Positions 27,976-38,218 of a DNA stretch of 64,000 nt are shown piece after piece. Numbering within the stretch: position 1 is the first letter of the stretch; each line of letters begins with the position of its first letter. A program made the translations under genes and the position numbers. This DNA is from Vibrio sp. 14G-20 (GTDB lineage Bacteria; Pseudomonadota; Gammaproteobacteria; Enterobacterales; Vibrionaceae), in NCBI RefSeq assembly GCF_026241515.1, contig NZ_JAPHPW010000011.1, positions 97,323 to 161,322 on the forward strand, written 5' to 3'. Under the pieces are notes generated by a model. It ran no database searches, was not told where the DNA came from, and was given only the letters and a program-made list of their open reading frames with translations.

Positions 27976-29724
27976 ATGTCAACACAAACAGATGAAACTA
28001 CCTGGGTCACATTTAAAAGACTTTGGACTTATATTCGACTCTATAAGGCCGGCCTAGGTGTTGCGGTTATTGCGCTTATTATAAATGCTGTCTCTGATAC
28101 CTATATGATTTCCTTACTAAAGCCGTTACTTGACGAGGGCTTTGGTAATGCTGAATCTGATTTTTTACGTACACTTCCACTTATTATCTTTGCCATGATG
28201 TTCATTCGTGGTGTCAGTGGTTTTGTTTCAACTTATTGTTTGAGCTGGGTCTCAGGCAATGTGGTGATGGAAATTCGTCGTAAGATTTTCAGCCATTTCA
28301 TGCATATGCCTGTGTCGTTCTTTGATAAAGAGCAAACTGGTGCATTGCTATCTCGAATTACGTACGATTCAGAGCAAGTGTCTGCAGCAACTAGTAAAGC
28401 GTTAGTCAGTATTGTCCGTGAAGGTGCAAGTATTATTGGCTTGTTGACGCTGATGTTTTGGAATAGTTGGCAGTTGTCTTTGGTGTTATTCGCTGTAGCA
28501 CCTGTTGTCGCTTGGGCTATTACCATAGTATCGAAGCGATTTAGAAAGATCTCGAAGAACATGCAGACCAGTATGGGCCATGTAGCGTCGTCTGCAGAGC
28601 AAATGTTAAAAGGGCACAAAGTGGTTCTAACTTATGGTGGTCAAGACGTCGAGAAGCAACGTTTTGATCAAGTTAGTAACCAAATGCGCCAACAGAGTAT
28701 GAAGTTAGTAACCGCGCAAGCGGCCGCTAACCCAATAATTCAAATGATTGCATCTGTTGCCGTTGTTACTGTTTTGATCTTAGCTAGTTTTGACTCTATC
28801 CGAGCTGAGCTCACTCCTGGTACGTTTACCGTTATCTTTTCGGCAATGTTTGGCTTAATGCGTCCATTGAAGGCGTTGACGAGTGTAACTTCTCAGTTTC
28901 AACGTGGTATGGCGGCCAGTACCACGCTATTTGGTTTGATGGATCTCGATACAGAACAAAACAAAGGTACGTTGAAACCTGCAACCGTAAGCGGTGAAGT
29001 TGCTGTAAAAGATGTGACGTTTACCTATGAGGGCGCAGAGAAACCAGCACTCGATAAGGTGAGCTTCAATATACCGAAAGGCAAAACGGTTGCGCTTGTT
29101 GGGCGTTCTGGCTCGGGCAAGAGTACCATTGCCAACTTATTTACTCGTTTTTATGACGTAGACTCAGGTTCAATTGAGCTTGATGGCCACGACATTCGTG
29201 ATTATGAATTGAGAAATCTGCGGGAACACTTTGCTCTTGTTTCTCAAAATGTGCATCTATTTAATGATACGGTCGCGAACAACATCGCTTACGCAACAAA
29301 CGATGAATTTTCTCGAGAGCAGATTGAACATGCAGCTAAACTTGCCCATGCGAGTGAGTTTATCGAAAATATGGAAAACGGTATTGATACGGTTGTTGGC
29401 GAGAACGGTGGCAATTTATCAGGTGGTCAAAGGCAACGTATTGCGATTGCTCGAGCTCTATTGAGAGATGCACCGGTTTTGATTCTTGATGAGGCAACGT
29501 CTGCACTTGATACAGAGTCAGAGAGAGCGATTCAATCTGCACTAGAAGAACTGCAGAAAGACAAAACAGTATTGGTTATCGCACACCGACTCTCTACCAT
29601 CGAGCAAGCCGATGAGATTCTAGTGGTTGATGATGGTCGTATTGTAGAAAGGGGTGCGCATACTGAGCTAATCGCACATGATGGCGCCTATGCTCAACTG
29701 CACCGAATTCAGTTTAGCGGATAA
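27976..29724 (+). CDS. msbA: MsbA, lipid A flippase (ABC transporter)
   Basis: Inner-membrane ABC half-transporter that flips core-lipid A to the outer leaflet. The 582 residues equal the length of E. coli MsbA. Six helices are followed by the ATPase with Walker [11 protein letters not shown] (about 371-380) and [17 protein letters not shown] chose ATG 27976 because [17 protein letters not shown] aligns with the known N-terminus; an in-frame GTG at 27955 would add seven residues. It lies 31 bases after comEC and 14 before lpxK. Confidence 0.95.
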   Translation: MSTQTDETTWVTFKRLWTYIRLYKAGLGVAVIALIINAVSDTYMISLLKPLLDEGFGNAESDFLRTLPLIIFAMMFIRGVSGFVSTYCLSWVSGNVVMEIRRKIFSHFMHMPVSFFDKEQTGALLSRITYDSEQVSAATSKALVSIVREGASIIGLLTLMFWNSWQLSLVLFAVAPVVAWAITIVSKRFRKISKNMQTSMGHVASSAEQMLKGHKVVLTYGGQDVEKQRFDQVSNQMRQQSMKLVTAQAAANPIIQMIASVAVVTVLILASFDSIRAELTPGTFTVIFSAMFGLMRPLKALTSVTSQFQRGMAASTTLFGLMDLDTEQNKGTLKPATVSGEVAVKDVTFTYEGAEKPALDKVSFNIPKGKTVALVGRSGSGKSTIANLFTRFYDVDSGSIELDGHDIRDYELRNLREHFALVSQNVHLFNDTVANNIAYATNDEFSREQIEHAAKLAHASEFIENMENGIDTVVGENGGNLSGGQRQRIAIARALLRDAPVLILDEATSALDTESERAIQSALEELQKDKTVLVIAHRLSTIEQADEILVVDDGRIVERGAHTELIAHDGAYAQLHRIQFSG

Positions 29725-29738
29725 GATTAGGTCTTGTT

Positions 29739-30746
29739 GTGATCGAAAAGATTTGGTTTAGCAATCACCCGTTAAAATACCTTCTCTGGCCACTGTTGTG
29801 GCCGTTGAGTCTGCTGTTCAAATTGATTAGTGGTCAACGTCGTGAGGCTTACCTCTCTGGGAAGAAAGAGACCTACCGCCCGCCTTTACCTGTTATTGTT
29901 GTGGGCAATATTACTGCTGGTGGAAATGGTAAAACACCGGTTGTGATTTGGTTAGTAGAGATGCTTCAGGCTCACGGCTATAAACCCGGAGTCGTGTCTC
30001 GTGGCTACGGTGCAAAAGCACCAAGCTATCCGTTGGTGTTGGATGAAAATACACCAGCAGAACACTCTGGTGATGAACCTCGCTTGATTCGGAAGCGAAC
30101 TGGTGCGCCAGTTGCAGTCGATCCTGTGCGCGCTAACGCGGTAAAAGCATTGTTGAGCAAAGGCGTTGATGTGATTATCACTGATGATGGCCTTCAGCAC
30201 TACGCACTTGAACGCGACATTGAATTTGCGGTTATCGACGGCGCAAGACGCTTTGGTAGCGAGAGCTTGATTCCTTTAGGTCCATTACGAGAGCCTGTAT
30301 CTCGTTTAGATGAAGTCGACTTTTTGGTGAACAATGGCGGTAAAGCGCACGGGCGAGAGTTCACGATATCTTTGCTTCCAAGCCAAGCGGTTAACCTCAA
30401 GACTGGCCAGAAAAGGTCTGTGGCAGAATTACACAAACTGGTGGCTTTTGCCGGTATTGGCCACCCACCGCGCTTTTTTAAAACATTGGAAGATCTTGAT
30501 GGTGATGTGGTTTTTACCCAGGGCTTCGCCGACCATCAAGATTTTGATAAAGATGAACTTCATGCCTTAGCTAAGAAAGGTATGAATCTGATTATGACAG
30601 AAAAAGACGCTGTAAAATGCGAAGAATATGCTCAAGATAACTGGTGGTATCTTCCAGTTTCTGCGCAGTTTGATGAAGATTCGCAACAGCAAATTTTAAA
30701 AAGAATAAAAGAGGTTATGGAATACTATGGATCACCGTCTACTTGA
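29739..30746 (+). CDS. lpxK: LpxK, tetraacyldisaccharide 4'-kinase
   Basis: Membrane-associated kinase for the sixth step of lipid A synthesis: it phosphorylates the 4' position of the disaccharide. The 335 residues start with a short hydrophobic anchor ([17 protein letters not shown]) and carry the P-loop [13 protein letters not shown] near 58-70. SRGYGAK and [12 protein letters not shown] are typical. It starts with GTG at 29739. Its 3' end overlaps the next small gene (ycaR) by 20 bases. Confidence 0.95.
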   Translation: MIEKIWFSNHPLKYLLWPLLWPLSLLFKLISGQRREAYLSGKKETYRPPLPVIVVGNITAGGNGKTPVVIWLVEMLQAHGYKPGVVSRGYGAKAPSYPLVLDENTPAEHSGDEPRLIRKRTGAPVAVDPVRANAVKALLSKGVDVIITDDGLQHYALERDIEFAVIDGARRFGSESLIPLGPLREPVSRLDEVDFLVNNGGKAHGREFTISLLPSQAVNLKTGQKRSVAELHKLVAFAGIGHPPRFFKTLEDLDGDVVFTQGFADHQDFDKDELHALAKKGMNLIMTEKDAVKCEEYAQDNWWYLPVSAQFDEDSQQQILKRIKEVMEYYGSPST

Positions 30747-30906
30747 GATCGTTGCTTGCCCTGTATGTAAAGGTAAACTAACTTTTGACAAGGATAAGCA
30801 AGAGCTTGTTTGTAAAATTGATCGCCTTGCTTACCCAATTAAAGAGGGTATTCCTGTTCTTTTAGAACCTGAAGCTCGCACCGTTTCTATGGATGAGGGT
30901 AAGTAA
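30727..30906 (+). CDS. ycaR: Trm112-family zinc-ribbon protein YcaR
   Basis: A 59-residue small protein I found by reading the gap between lpxK and kdsB. It begins [20 protein letters not shown] and carries the Trm112 pattern: CPVC at 11-14, one more Cys at 29 (ELVCK), then [13 protein letters not shown]. coli ycaR sits in the same place. It overlaps lpxK by 20 bases and shares one base with the kdsB start (taATG), so it is translated with them. The fourth Cys of a full zinc site is not seen. Its function is not known; Trm112 proteins elsewhere act as methyltransferase partners. Confidence 0.93.
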   Translation: MDHRLLEIVACPVCKGKLTFDKDKQELVCKIDRLAYPIKEGIPVLLEPEARTVSMDEGK

Positions 30907-31652
30907 TGTCTTATACGGTTGTTATACCTGCAAGATACCAATCGAGCCGTTTACCAGGGAAGCCACTTGCTGACATTGGTGGAAAGCCGATGATTCAATG
31001 GGTATACGAACAGTCAATGAAAGCGGGTGCCGATAACGTTATTATCGCTACCGACGACGCTCGAGTTGAAAAAGCGGCTAAAGCATTTGGCGCGACCGTT
31101 TGTATGACATCACCGAATCATGAGTCCGGTACTGAACGCCTAGCTGAAGTGATTGAAGTTATGAAAATTCCTTATGATCATATTATCGTGAATGTTCAAG
31201 GTGATGAGCCACTTATCCCACCTGCGATCATTAATCAGGTTGCGAATAACCTCGCGAACAGTACAGCTCCGATGGCAACGTTAGGTGTGGAAATTACTCA
31301 TGCTGATGAAGTGTTTAACCCTAACGCCGTTAAAGTTGTGACCGATAAAGACGGTTACGCCTTATATTTTAGCCGAGCAACCATCCCTTGGGATCGCGAT
31401 GCTTACGCGAACAACGGTACTGCAGCGGAATCTCCTTTGCTTCGTCATATTGGTATCTATGCTTACCGAGCGGGTTTTATCAATACCTACATTAATTGGG
31501 AACCAAGCACTCTTGAACGTATTGAGTGCCTAGAGCAATTACGAGTACTTTGGTACGGTGAAAAAATCCACGTAGACGTTGCGGCGGAAGCGCCGGCTGC
31601 TGGTGTTGATACGCCTGAAGACCTAGAAGCGGTTCGAGCTATTATTGGCTAA
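30906..31652 (+). CDS. kdsB: KdsB, CMP-Kdo synthetase
   Basis: Cytoplasmic enzyme that activates Kdo with CTP for lipopolysaccharide core synthesis. The 248 residues match E. coli KdsB. The nucleotide-binding start [17 protein letters not shown] and the QGDEPL motif are clear. It ends the comEC-msbA-lpxK-ycaR-kdsB cluster, overlapping ycaR by one base. A terminator follows. Confidence 0.97.
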   Translation: MSYTVVIPARYQSSRLPGKPLADIGGKPMIQWVYEQSMKAGADNVIIATDDARVEKAAKAFGATVCMTSPNHESGTERLAEVIEVMKIPYDHIIVNVQGDEPLIPPAIINQVANNLANSTAPMATLGVEITHADEVFNPNAVKVVTDKDGYALYFSRATIPWDRDAYANNGTAAESPLLRHIGIYAYRAGFINTYINWEPSTLERIECLEQLRVLWYGEKIHVDVAAEAPAAGVDTPEDLEAVRAIIG

Positions 31653-31698
31653 GCTTCTTTGAGCGAGTTCTTCTTTGCTCTATAAAATGAAAAATGAT

Positions 31699-31725
31699 GA
31701 GCCTTGCCTATTGCGAGGCTTTTTT
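31699..31725 (+). terminator. Terminator after kdsB
   Basis: AGCCT-t-GC pairs with GC-g-AGGCT around a short loop, followed by TTTTTT. The rest of the 290-base gap before cmk holds a TATAAT at 31870-31875, which is a likely -10 for the cmk-rpsA transcript, and nothing else that I can identify. Confidence 0.8.
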
Positions 31726-31943
31726 CTATCTATCGAAAAGTGCGCTATCGAAAAGAGCGTGCGTGTCTTATTGACCTAAGCAAACGGATATTGAGATAGT
31801 TGCATTGGTTTATGCATCATCAACACGGAATTATCTGAGATTTAGCTCGCTCGAGTTCCAATTTTTCTCTATAATATGCCGCCATAAAGTAGTGGCGAAT
31901 CGCTAGTACAGAATAAAACTTACGACAAAACGTGGAGTAAAAG

Positions 31944-32624
31944 ATGCCTTCTCAAAGCCCAGTGATTACGGTTGATGGACCAAGTGGTGCAGGTAAAGGT
32001 ACCCTGTGTATGTTGCTAGCAGATAAGCTAGGCTTTCATCTTCTAGACTCAGGCGCGATCTATCGCGTATTGGCTTTAGCGGCAATTCACCATGGTGTGG
32101 ATACTGAATCAGAGGATGCTTTAGTACCGCTTGCTACACACTTAGACGTGCAGTTTATTGCTGAAGGCGACTTAGTTAAGGTTATCCTAGAAGGTGAAGA
32201 TGTGTCTGGTGAACTTCGTAAAGAAGAGACCGGCATGGCGGCTTCAAAAGTTGCTGCTTTACCTCGCGTTCGCGAAGCACTGCTTCGTCGTCAACGTGCA
32301 TTCAGCGCTGCGCCTGGTTTGGTTGCAGACGGTCGTGACATGGGAACGGTTGTGTTTCCTGAAGCTGAAGCGAAAATATTTTTAGATGCAAGTGCTGAAG
32401 AGCGTGCGAGTCGCCGCCTTAAACAGTTGCAACAGAAGGGGTTAGATGTTAAATTTGACGACCTTTTGAGCGAGATCCAAGAGCGAGACGACCGAGATCG
32501 TAATCGCCCAGTGGCGCCACTTCGCCCTGCAGAGGATGCTCTAGTGCTTGATTCCACCTCAATGAATATTGAGCAGGTAGTAGAAAAAGCACTACACTAT
32601 ATTGAATCGAAACTGGCTGGGTAA
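31944..32624 (+). CDS. cmk: Cytidylate kinase
   Basis: Phosphorylates CMP and dCMP with ATP. The 226 residues carry the P-loop [10 protein letters not shown] near 9-18 and [14 protein letters not shown], typical of bacterial Cmk. GTGGAG precedes the ATG. It lies 106 bases before rpsA, as in most gammaproteobacteria, and the two are usually cotranscribed. Confidence 0.97.
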   Translation: MPSQSPVITVDGPSGAGKGTLCMLLADKLGFHLLDSGAIYRVLALAAIHHGVDTESEDALVPLATHLDVQFIAEGDLVKVILEGEDVSGELRKEETGMAASKVAALPRVREALLRRQRAFSAAPGLVADGRDMGTVVFPEAEAKIFLDASAEERASRRLKQLQQKGLDVKFDDLLSEIQERDDRDRNRPVAPLRPAEDALVLDSTSMNIEQVVEKALHYIESKLAG

Positions 32625-32625
32625 T

Positions 32626-32705
32626 TTCGCCGAGCTAGTACGAACGTTGGTCGCAAGGATGATGACCGGCGAATTTATCAACCCCATGCGGTAGGATACC
32701 CATGG
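32626..32705 (+). promoter_or_regulatory. Structured leader of rpsA (S1 autoregulation)
   Basis: TTCGCCG (32626-32632) pairs with CGGCGAA (32667-32673). Inside, GGTC (32649-32652) pairs with GACC (32664-32667) and shows GGA in its loop; one C can belong to only one helix at a time. A separate hairpin, CCATG-c-GGTA (32684-32693), exposes a GGA loop (32694-32696) and closes with TACC-CATGG (32697-32705). In E. coli the rpsA leader folds into hairpins with GGA loops that let S1 repress its own translation. There is no classic Shine-Dalgarno sequence before the ATG at 32731, as is usual for rpsA. Confidence 0.8.
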
Positions 32706-32730
32706 ACGTTTAATTATTGAAGATTAAATA

Positions 32731-34401
32731 ATGACTGAATCTTTTGCTCAACTCTTTGAAGAGTTTCTATCTGAAACTGAATTCCAACAAGGCAGCATCG
32801 TTAAAGGTACTGTAGTAGCTATCGAGAACGGTTTCGTTCTTGTAGACGCTGGTCTTAAGTCTGAATCTGCTATCCCTGCTGAACAATTCAAGAACGCTGC
32901 TGGCGAACTTGAAGTTGAAGTTGGTGCTGAAGTAGATGTAGCTCTAGACGCTGTTGAAGATGGTTTCGGTGAAACTCAACTTTCTCGTGAGAAAGCTAAG
33001 CGTCACGAAGCTTGGATCGTACTTGAGAAAGCTTGCGAAGAAGCTGAAACTGTTGTTGGTATCATCAACGGTAAAGTTAAAGGCGGTTTCACTGTTGAAC
33101 TTAACGGTATCCGTGCTTTCCTTCCAGGTTCTCTAGTAGACGTACGTCCTATCCGTGACACTGCTCACCTAGAAAACAAAGAGCTAGAGTTCAAAGTAAT
33201 CAAGCTAGACCAGAAGCGTAACAACGTTGTTGTTTCTCGTCGTGCTGTTATCGAATCTGAAAACAGTGTTGAGCGTGACGAACTTCTTGAAACTCTACAA
33301 GAAGGTACTGAAGTTAAAGGTATCGTTAAGAACCTTACTGACTACGGTGCATTCGTTGACCTTGGCGGTGTTGACGGTCTTCTACATATCACAGATATGG
33401 CTTGGAAGCGTGTTAAGCACCCATCAGAGATCGTTAACGTTGGTGACGAAATCCTAGTTAAAGTTCTTAAGTTCGATCGTGAGCGCACTCGTGTTTCACT
33501 AGGTCTTAAGCAACTAGGCGAAGATCCATGGGTAGCAATCGCTAAGCGTTACCCAGAAGGTCACAAGCTTTCTGGTCGTGTTACAAACCTAACTGACTAC
33601 GGCTGCTTCGTTGAAATCGAAGAAGGCGTTGAAGGTCTAGTACACGTTTCTGAAATGGATTGGACTAACAAGAACATCCACCCTTCTAAAGTTGTTAATG
33701 TTGGCGACGAAGTTGAGGTTATGGTTCTTGATATCGACGAAGAACGTCGTCGTATCTCTCTAGGTCTGAAACAGTGTAAAGCTAACCCATGGCAGTCATT
33801 TGCAGAAATGCAAGCTAAGGGCGACAAAGTTACTGGTAAGATCAAGTCTATCACTGACTTTGGTATCTTCATCGGTCTAGAAGGCGGTATCGACGGTCTT
33901 GTACACCTATCTGACATTTCTTGGAACGCTGCCGGCGAAGAAGCTGTACGTGAATACAAGAAAGGCGACGAAATCTCTGCTGTAGTTCTAGCAGTAGATG
34001 CAGAGCGTGAGCGTATTTCTCTTGGCGTTAAGCAAATGGAAAACGACCCGTTCAACGCATACGTTGCTGACAACAAGAAAGGTGTTCTTGTAAACGGTAC
34101 TGTTACTGCAGTTGACGCGAAAGGCGCTACTATCGAGCTAATCGAAGGCGTTGAAGGTTACATCCGCGCTTCTGAAGTTTCTCGCGACCGTATCGAAGAT
34201 GCATCTCTAATCCTAAGCGTTGGCGACAGCGTTGAAGCGAAGTTCACTGGTGTAGACCGTAAGAACCGCGTAATCAACCTATCTATCAAAGCTAAAGATG
34301 AAGCTGATGAGCAAGAAGCAATGGCTTCACTGAACAAGTCTGAAGAAGGCGCGTTCGGTAACGCAATGGCAGACGCATTCAAAGCTGCTAAAGGCGAATA
34401 A
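32731..34401 (+). CDS. rpsA: 30S ribosomal protein S1
   Basis: RNA-binding ribosomal protein that delivers mRNA to the 30S subunit. The 556 residues hold six S1 (OB-fold) domains; the repeated phrases [35 protein letters not shown] and [18 protein letters not shown] mark domains 3 to 5. Codon use is extremely biased, as expected. It follows cmk and is controlled by its structured leader. Confidence 0.98.
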   Translation: MTESFAQLFEEFLSETEFQQGSIVKGTVVAIENGFVLVDAGLKSESAIPAEQFKNAAGELEVEVGAEVDVALDAVEDGFGETQLSREKAKRHEAWIVLEKACEEAETVVGIINGKVKGGFTVELNGIRAFLPGSLVDVRPIRDTAHLENKELEFKVIKLDQKRNNVVVSRRAVIESENSVERDELLETLQEGTEVKGIVKNLTDYGAFVDLGGVDGLLHITDMAWKRVKHPSEIVNVGDEILVKVLKFDRERTRVSLGLKQLGEDPWVAIAKRYPEGHKLSGRVTNLTDYGCFVEIEEGVEGLVHVSEMDWTNKNIHPSKVVNVGDEVEVMVLDIDEERRRISLGLKQCKANPWQSFAEMQAKGDKVTGKIKSITDFGIFIGLEGGIDGLVHLSDISWNAAGEEAVREYKKGDEISAVVLAVDAERERISLGVKQMENDPFNAYVADNKKGVLVNGTVTAVDAKGATIELIEGVEGYIRASEVSRDRIEDASLILSVGDSVEAKFTGVDRKNRVINLSIKAKDEADEQEAMASLNKSEEGAFGNAMADAFKAAKGE

Positions 34402-34440
34402 TAGCTTCTCATTAAGAGAATTATAGCTATCTAGCCAAGA

Positions 34441-34468
34441 AAGGAGCCGTAAGGCTCCTTTTTTTTTG
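34441..34468 (+). terminator. Terminator after rpsA
   Basis: AAGGAGCC, loop gtaa, GGCTCCTT, then eight or more T. Confidence 0.93.
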
Positions 34469-34522
34469 CTTATTTTTCCGATAGGTCTATAATTTCTAAA
34501 AAGAAAACCAACGAGGGTAACT

Positions 34523-34807
34523 ATGACTAAGTCTGAATTGATTGAAAGACTGTGCGCTGAGCAAACGCATCTTTCTGCAAAAGAAATTGAAGACGCTGTA
34601 AAAGACATTTTAGAGCATATGGCTTCAACACTAGAAAGTGGTGATCGAATCGAAATTCGCGGTTTTGGCAGCTTTTCTCTGCATTATCGTGAGCCTCGTG
34701 TTGGACGTAACCCAAAGACTGGTGACAAGGTTGAGTTAGAAGGTAAATACGTTCCTCACTTCAAACCAGGTAAAGAGTTACGTGAACGAGTAAACTCAGG
34801 AATGTAG
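34523..34807 (+). CDS. ihfB: Integration host factor subunit beta
   Basis: Nucleoid protein subunit that bends DNA as a heterodimer with IhfA. The 94 residues match E. coli Ihf[21 protein letters not shown] is the beta-ribbon arm with the Pro that intercalates in DNA. It follows rpsA by 121 bases beyond a terminator and has its own GAGGG ribosome binding site. Confidence 0.97.
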   Translation: MTKSELIERLCAEQTHLSAKEIEDAVKDILEHMASTLESGDRIEIRGFGSFSLHYREPRVGRNPKTGDKVELEGKYVPHFKPGKELRERVNSGM

Positions 34808-34826
34808 CCTACTTATCGGAATTAAG

Positions 34827-34861
34827 AAAAGCGGCATACTATAATGTATGCCGCTTTTTTA
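34827..34861 (+). terminator. Terminator after ihfB
   Basis: AAAAGCGGCATAC (34827-34839) pairs with GTATGCCGCTTTT (34846-34858), followed by T. Confidence 0.93.
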
Positions 34862-34936
34862 TGACCATAATATGGTGGTCTGATTAGTAATTTTCCTGCA
34901 TAATCGTACAGCTAACCAACCAATGAGTGATGAACT

Positions 34937-35209
34937 ATGAAAATTATAAAAATAGTCGCCGTTATCGCACTTTTCCTAATTGCACTGGCTTTAGGCTCTC
35001 AAAACCAAACAACTGTGAATTTCAACTATCTGCTAGCGCAAGGTGACTTCCACCTATCAAGTTTATTAGGTGTTGTATTCGTTTCAGGCTTTGCCCTTGC
35101 TTGGTTAGTCTTTGGTAATATGCACATGCGGTCTCAGCTAAAAATTCATCGCTTGAAGAAGCAACTCAATAAGCAATCAAAGCAGGTCGCTGCTGATACT
35201 AAAGCTTAA
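34937..35209 (+). CDS. lapA: LapA, lipopolysaccharide assembly protein A
   Basis: A 90-residue inner-membrane protein with two membrane helices: IIKIVAVIALFLIALALG at the N-terminus and LLGVVFVSGFALAWLVFG in the middle. It ends in a basic coiled tail. LapA works with LapB to control LPS levels through the protease FtsH and LpxC. It is twelve bases before lapB. Confidence 0.93.
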   Translation: MKIIKIVAVIALFLIALALGSQNQTTVNFNYLLAQGDFHLSSLLGVVFVSGFALAWLVFGNMHMRSQLKIHRLKKQLNKQSKQVAADTKA

Positions 35210-35221
35210 AGGCTATATTTG

Positions 35222-36397
35222 ATGTTAGAGTTACTGTTCTTACTTTTGCCCATCGCAGCCGCTTATGGCTGGTATATGGGTAATCGTAATGCTCAGCAAG
35301 AAAAACAAAAACAATCACACCAGATCTCCCGTCAATACGTGACGGGTTTGAACCTATTACTGTCAGACCAATCTGACAAAGCGGTTGATCACTTCATAGA
35401 GCTACTTCAAGTAGACAATGAAACCATCGATACTCACTTGGCTTTGGGCAACTTGTTCCGCTCAAGAGGCGAAGTCGACCGCGCTATTCGCATTCACCAA
35501 AATCTTATCTCTCGTTCGGGATTAACGCTCGATCAGAAAAACCTCGCACTGCAACAATTAGCTAAAGACTATATGGTCTCTGGCTTTCTTGACCGCGCCG
35601 AAAAAATCTTTGAACAGCTTGTAGAAGAACCCGACCACAAAGAGGGTGCTCTGCAACAGTTGGTTGCTATTTATCAGCAAACACGTGAGTGGAACAAAGC
35701 TATCCATTACGGAAATATTTTAGTCAAACTCGGTAAGAAGAAAATGAAGATGCGTGCCACAGTCGCGCATTTCTGGTGTGAGCTTGCGATGCAAGAACAA
35801 GCCGACGGTAACAGGTCTAAGGCGCTTCAACACTTCAAGAAGGCTCTGTCTGAGGATCCTAAATGTGTTCGTGCTAGCATTGCTTTAGGTAAGTTTCATT
35901 TAGCGAACGAAGATTACCAAAAGACTATCGATTGTCTGGAATCGGTACTCGAGCAAGATATCGACTTCATTAGTGAGGTGTTGCCAACCCTTGCTGAGTG
36001 TTACCACAAGCTTGGACAAGAAGCTCAACTGGTCGAATTCCTTAAAGCGTGTATCCAGAAGAAAGCCGGCGTATCTGCGGAACTAATGCTTGCTCAATTA
36101 GTTGCTCACCATGAAGATGTTGGCTCTGCTCAAGAGCTACTCACCAAGCAACTTGTTAAAAATCCAACCATGAAAGGTTTTTACCGATTAATCGATTATC
36201 ACCTAGCAGAAGCAGAAGAAGGTCGAGCGAAAGATAGCTTAACCACGCTTCAATCCATGGTTGGTGAGCAGCTTAAAGTTAAGCCTCATTACCGTTGCCG
36301 CCAGTGTGGTTTCTCAACACACTCAATGTATTGGCACTGCCCTTCATGTAAAGGGTGGGGGACGATCAAGCCTATTCGTGGGCTTGATGGTGAATAG
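35222..36397 (+). CDS. lapB: LapB (YciM), LPS assembly regulator with TPRs and rubredoxin-like zinc domain
   Basis: Inner-membrane anchored cytoplasmic protein of about 391 residues that presents LpxC to FtsH and so limits LPS synthesis. It has one N-terminal helix (MLELLFLLLPIAAAYGWYMG), then some nine TPR repeats (about 35-345), and a C-terminal rubredoxin-type metal domain with CRQCGF and CPSCKGWG (about 358-383). I chose ATG 35222; a TTG one codon earlier is unlikely to be used. It forms an operon with lapA. Confidence 0.95.
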   Translation: MLELLFLLLPIAAAYGWYMGNRNAQQEKQKQSHQISRQYVTGLNLLLSDQSDKAVDHFIELLQVDNETIDTHLALGNLFRSRGEVDRAIRIHQNLISRSGLTLDQKNLALQQLAKDYMVSGFLDRAEKIFEQLVEEPDHKEGALQQLVAIYQQTREWNKAIHYGNILVKLGKKKMKMRATVAHFWCELAMQEQADGNRSKALQHFKKALSEDPKCVRASIALGKFHLANEDYQKTIDCLESVLEQDIDFISEVLPTLAECYHKLGQEAQLVEFLKACIQKKAGVSAELMLAQLVAHHEDVGSAQELLTKQLVKNPTMKGFYRLIDYHLAEAEEGRAKDSLTTLQSMVGEQLKVKPHYRCRQCGFSTHSMYWHCPSCKGWGTIKPIRGLDGE

Positions 36398-36429
36398 ATT
36401 TGTGGTCATTTTAAGACCAAATTTTTAAT

Positions 36430-36452
36430 TGCAGCTTTCGGGCTGCATTTTT
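36430..36452 (+). terminator. Terminator after lapB
   Basis: TGCAGC (36430-36435) pairs with GCTGCA (36442-36447) and is followed by TTTTT. Confidence 0.8.
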
Positions 36453-36527
36453 ATGACTGTTATTTATCACCCGCTATGTGTAGGTGAGTAAATATTTTGT
36501 AGAAAGTTAACTGCGTTAGGAGATGAA

Positions 36528-37223
36528 ATGAACGACCAAAAAATCATTGTAGCCTTGGATTATGACAACCAAACGGATGCGTTAGCCTTTGTTGATCGTA
36601 TTGACCCAGCATCTTGCCGCTTAAAAGTCGGCAAAGAGATGTTTACCTTGTTTGGCCCTGAGTTTGTTCGTGAATTACATAAGCGTGGTTTCTCAGTATT
36701 CTTAGACCTTAAATTCCACGACATTCCTAACACATGTTCAAAAGCAGTGCGCGCTGCTGCTGAACTTGGCGTATGGATGGTGAACGTACACGCAAGTGGC
36801 GGTGAGCGCATGATGACGGCTTCTCGTGAAATCTTAGAACCGTATGGTAAAGATCGTCCGCTGCTTATCGGTGTAACAGTACTAACCAGTATGGAGCAGT
36901 CTGATCTAGCGGGTATCGGTTTAGACCTAGAGCCACAACAGCAAGTAATGCGCTTGGCTTCTCTTACTAAAAACTCGGGTTTAGACGGTGTGGTATGTTC
37001 AGCACAAGAGGCTTCATTGTTGAAAGGTGCACTTGGTCAGGAGTTTAAACTAGTGACTCCAGGTATTCGCCCTGTAGGTGCTGATGTTGGTGACCAGAAG
37101 CGTATTATGACGCCTTCTAAAGCGATTGAATCAGGTTCTGACTACCTAGTTATCGGTCGCCCAATTACTCAAGCTATAGACCCTGCAGCGGTTCTTGCTG
37201 AGATTAACGGCACTCTGGCTTAA
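36528..37223 (+). CDS. pyrF: Orotidine 5'-phosphate decarboxylase
   Basis: Last step of UMP synthesis: OMP to UMP and CO2. The 231 residues contain the catalytic [10 protein letters not shown] (about 61-70) and end with YLVIGRPIT, the phosphate-binding region. TTAGGAG precedes the ATG. It follows lapB as in E. coli. Confidence 0.97.
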   Translation: MNDQKIIVALDYDNQTDALAFVDRIDPASCRLKVGKEMFTLFGPEFVRELHKRGFSVFLDLKFHDIPNTCSKAVRAAAELGVWMVNVHASGGERMMTASREILEPYGKDRPLLIGVTVLTSMEQSDLAGIGLDLEPQQQVMRLASLTKNSGLDGVVCSAQEASLLKGALGQEFKLVTPGIRPVGADVGDQKRIMTPSKAIESGSDYLVIGRPITQAIDPAAVLAEINGTLA

Positions 37224-37252
37224 GTTTCTTTTATAAGCTAACGATACGAATA

Positions 37253-37280
37253 AAGAAGGCCAGCAATTGCTGGCCTTCTT
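37253..37280 (+). terminator. Bidirectional terminator between pyrF and miaE
   Basis: A perfect 28-base palindrome: AAGAAGGCCAGC, AATT, GCTGGCCTTCTT. It lies between the convergent genes pyrF and miaE and can end transcription from both sides. Confidence 0.9.
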
Positions 37281-37319
37281 GTTTGTTTTCGAAAAACAGA
37301 GTTCGTTTGGGCTAGATAG

Positions 37320-38075
37320 TTAAACCGGCGCACCACTATGGAATTTAAAGTCACTGTCTTCTGAAGTAATAAGGTCAGCTTCTACTTGAGCAAAGTGTGC
37401 AATGCGTTCAGAGATATCTTTCCCTGCGATCTGCTCTGCTAGCTCAAGGTAGTCTTGGTAGTGGCGAGCTTCTGAACGAAGTAGAGACACGTAAAACTTC
37501 TCCATGTCTTCTTCCAAGAAAGGAGCTAATTTAGCGAAGCGTTCACAAGAGCGAGCTTCAATAAACGCCCCGATGATAAGTTTATCAACCAGAGCATCTG
37601 GCTCGTAAGTTTTCACTTGCTTGATTAAACCTTTAGCATAACGACCCGCTTCAATCGGTTGATACGTCACGCCTTTCTTTACCATCAACTCCATAACTTG
37701 ATAAAAGTGATGCAGTTCTTCTTTAATTAGCAGCACCATTTTATCAATCAGGTCAGCACCGTAATTACAGCCTTCTTTCGCGGTGATTTGCTTGGATACG
37801 TTGCTTTTACCACGCAGAGATTCTAGATCTCCGACACGACGGTAAGCAAATTGCTCATATGGCAAAATCCATTCATTCAGTTGCTTCGCGCTTTCTTTAT
37901 CTACCGCATACTTACGGATAAGGAACAAAGCACTCTGTGCAGCTTTAAGTTCACACAGCATGTGATCGCGTAGAATGATGTGAAGGTTTTCAGGCTTTTT
38001 GGCTTCATTTATCCATGAATCTGGCGTTTCGGCTTTAAGAAAAGAGTGGATTGGAGCGAGTAATTCTTGATACAT
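37320..38075 (-). CDS. miaE: MiaE, tRNA-(ms2io6A37) hydroxylase
   Basis: Di-iron monooxygenase of 251 residues that hydroxylates the isopentenyl group of ms2i6A37 in tRNAs that read codons starting with U. The ferritin-like metal ligands are visible in KEELHHFYQV (about 117-126), EARSCERF and LLRSEARHYQDY. Monocistronic, convergent with pyrF. Confidence 0.9.
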   Translation of the reverse strand: MYQELLAPIHSFLKAETPDSWINEAKKPENLHIILRDHMLCELKAAQSALFLIRKYAVDKESAKQLNEWILPYEQFAYRRVGDLESLRGKSNVSKQITAKEGCNYGADLIDKMVLLIKEELHHFYQVMELMVKKGVTYQPIEAGRYAKGLIKQVKTYEPDALVDKLIIGAFIEARSCERFAKLAPFLEEDMEKFYVSLLRSEARHYQDYLELAEQIAGKDISERIAHFAQVEADLITSEDSDFKFHSGAPV

Positions 38076-38162
38076 GGTCAGGGAAAGTTTGTTGATAATG
38101 CGGGGATCTTACCACAGCTCAAGAGATCTCCCTATACAGAGAAAGGAAATTCAACCGCTACA

Positions 38163-38200
38163 AAAAAGGCCGCCGATTTAATGTAAACAAGGCGGCCTTT
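38163..38200 (-). terminator. Terminator of the coiled-coil membrane protein gene
   Basis: On the minus strand AAAGGCCGCC pairs with GGCGGCCTTT (plus 38191-38200 and 38165-38174), followed by TTT. Confidence 0.9.
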
Positions 38201-38218
38201 AAGTGCTGAATTAGACTG

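Noticed and set aside
33597..34076. A 159-codon minus-strand frame inside rpsA
   Set aside because: It is a shadow of the strongly biased codons of rpsA, and the predicted product is Ser/Thr/Pro-rich with no sensible domain.
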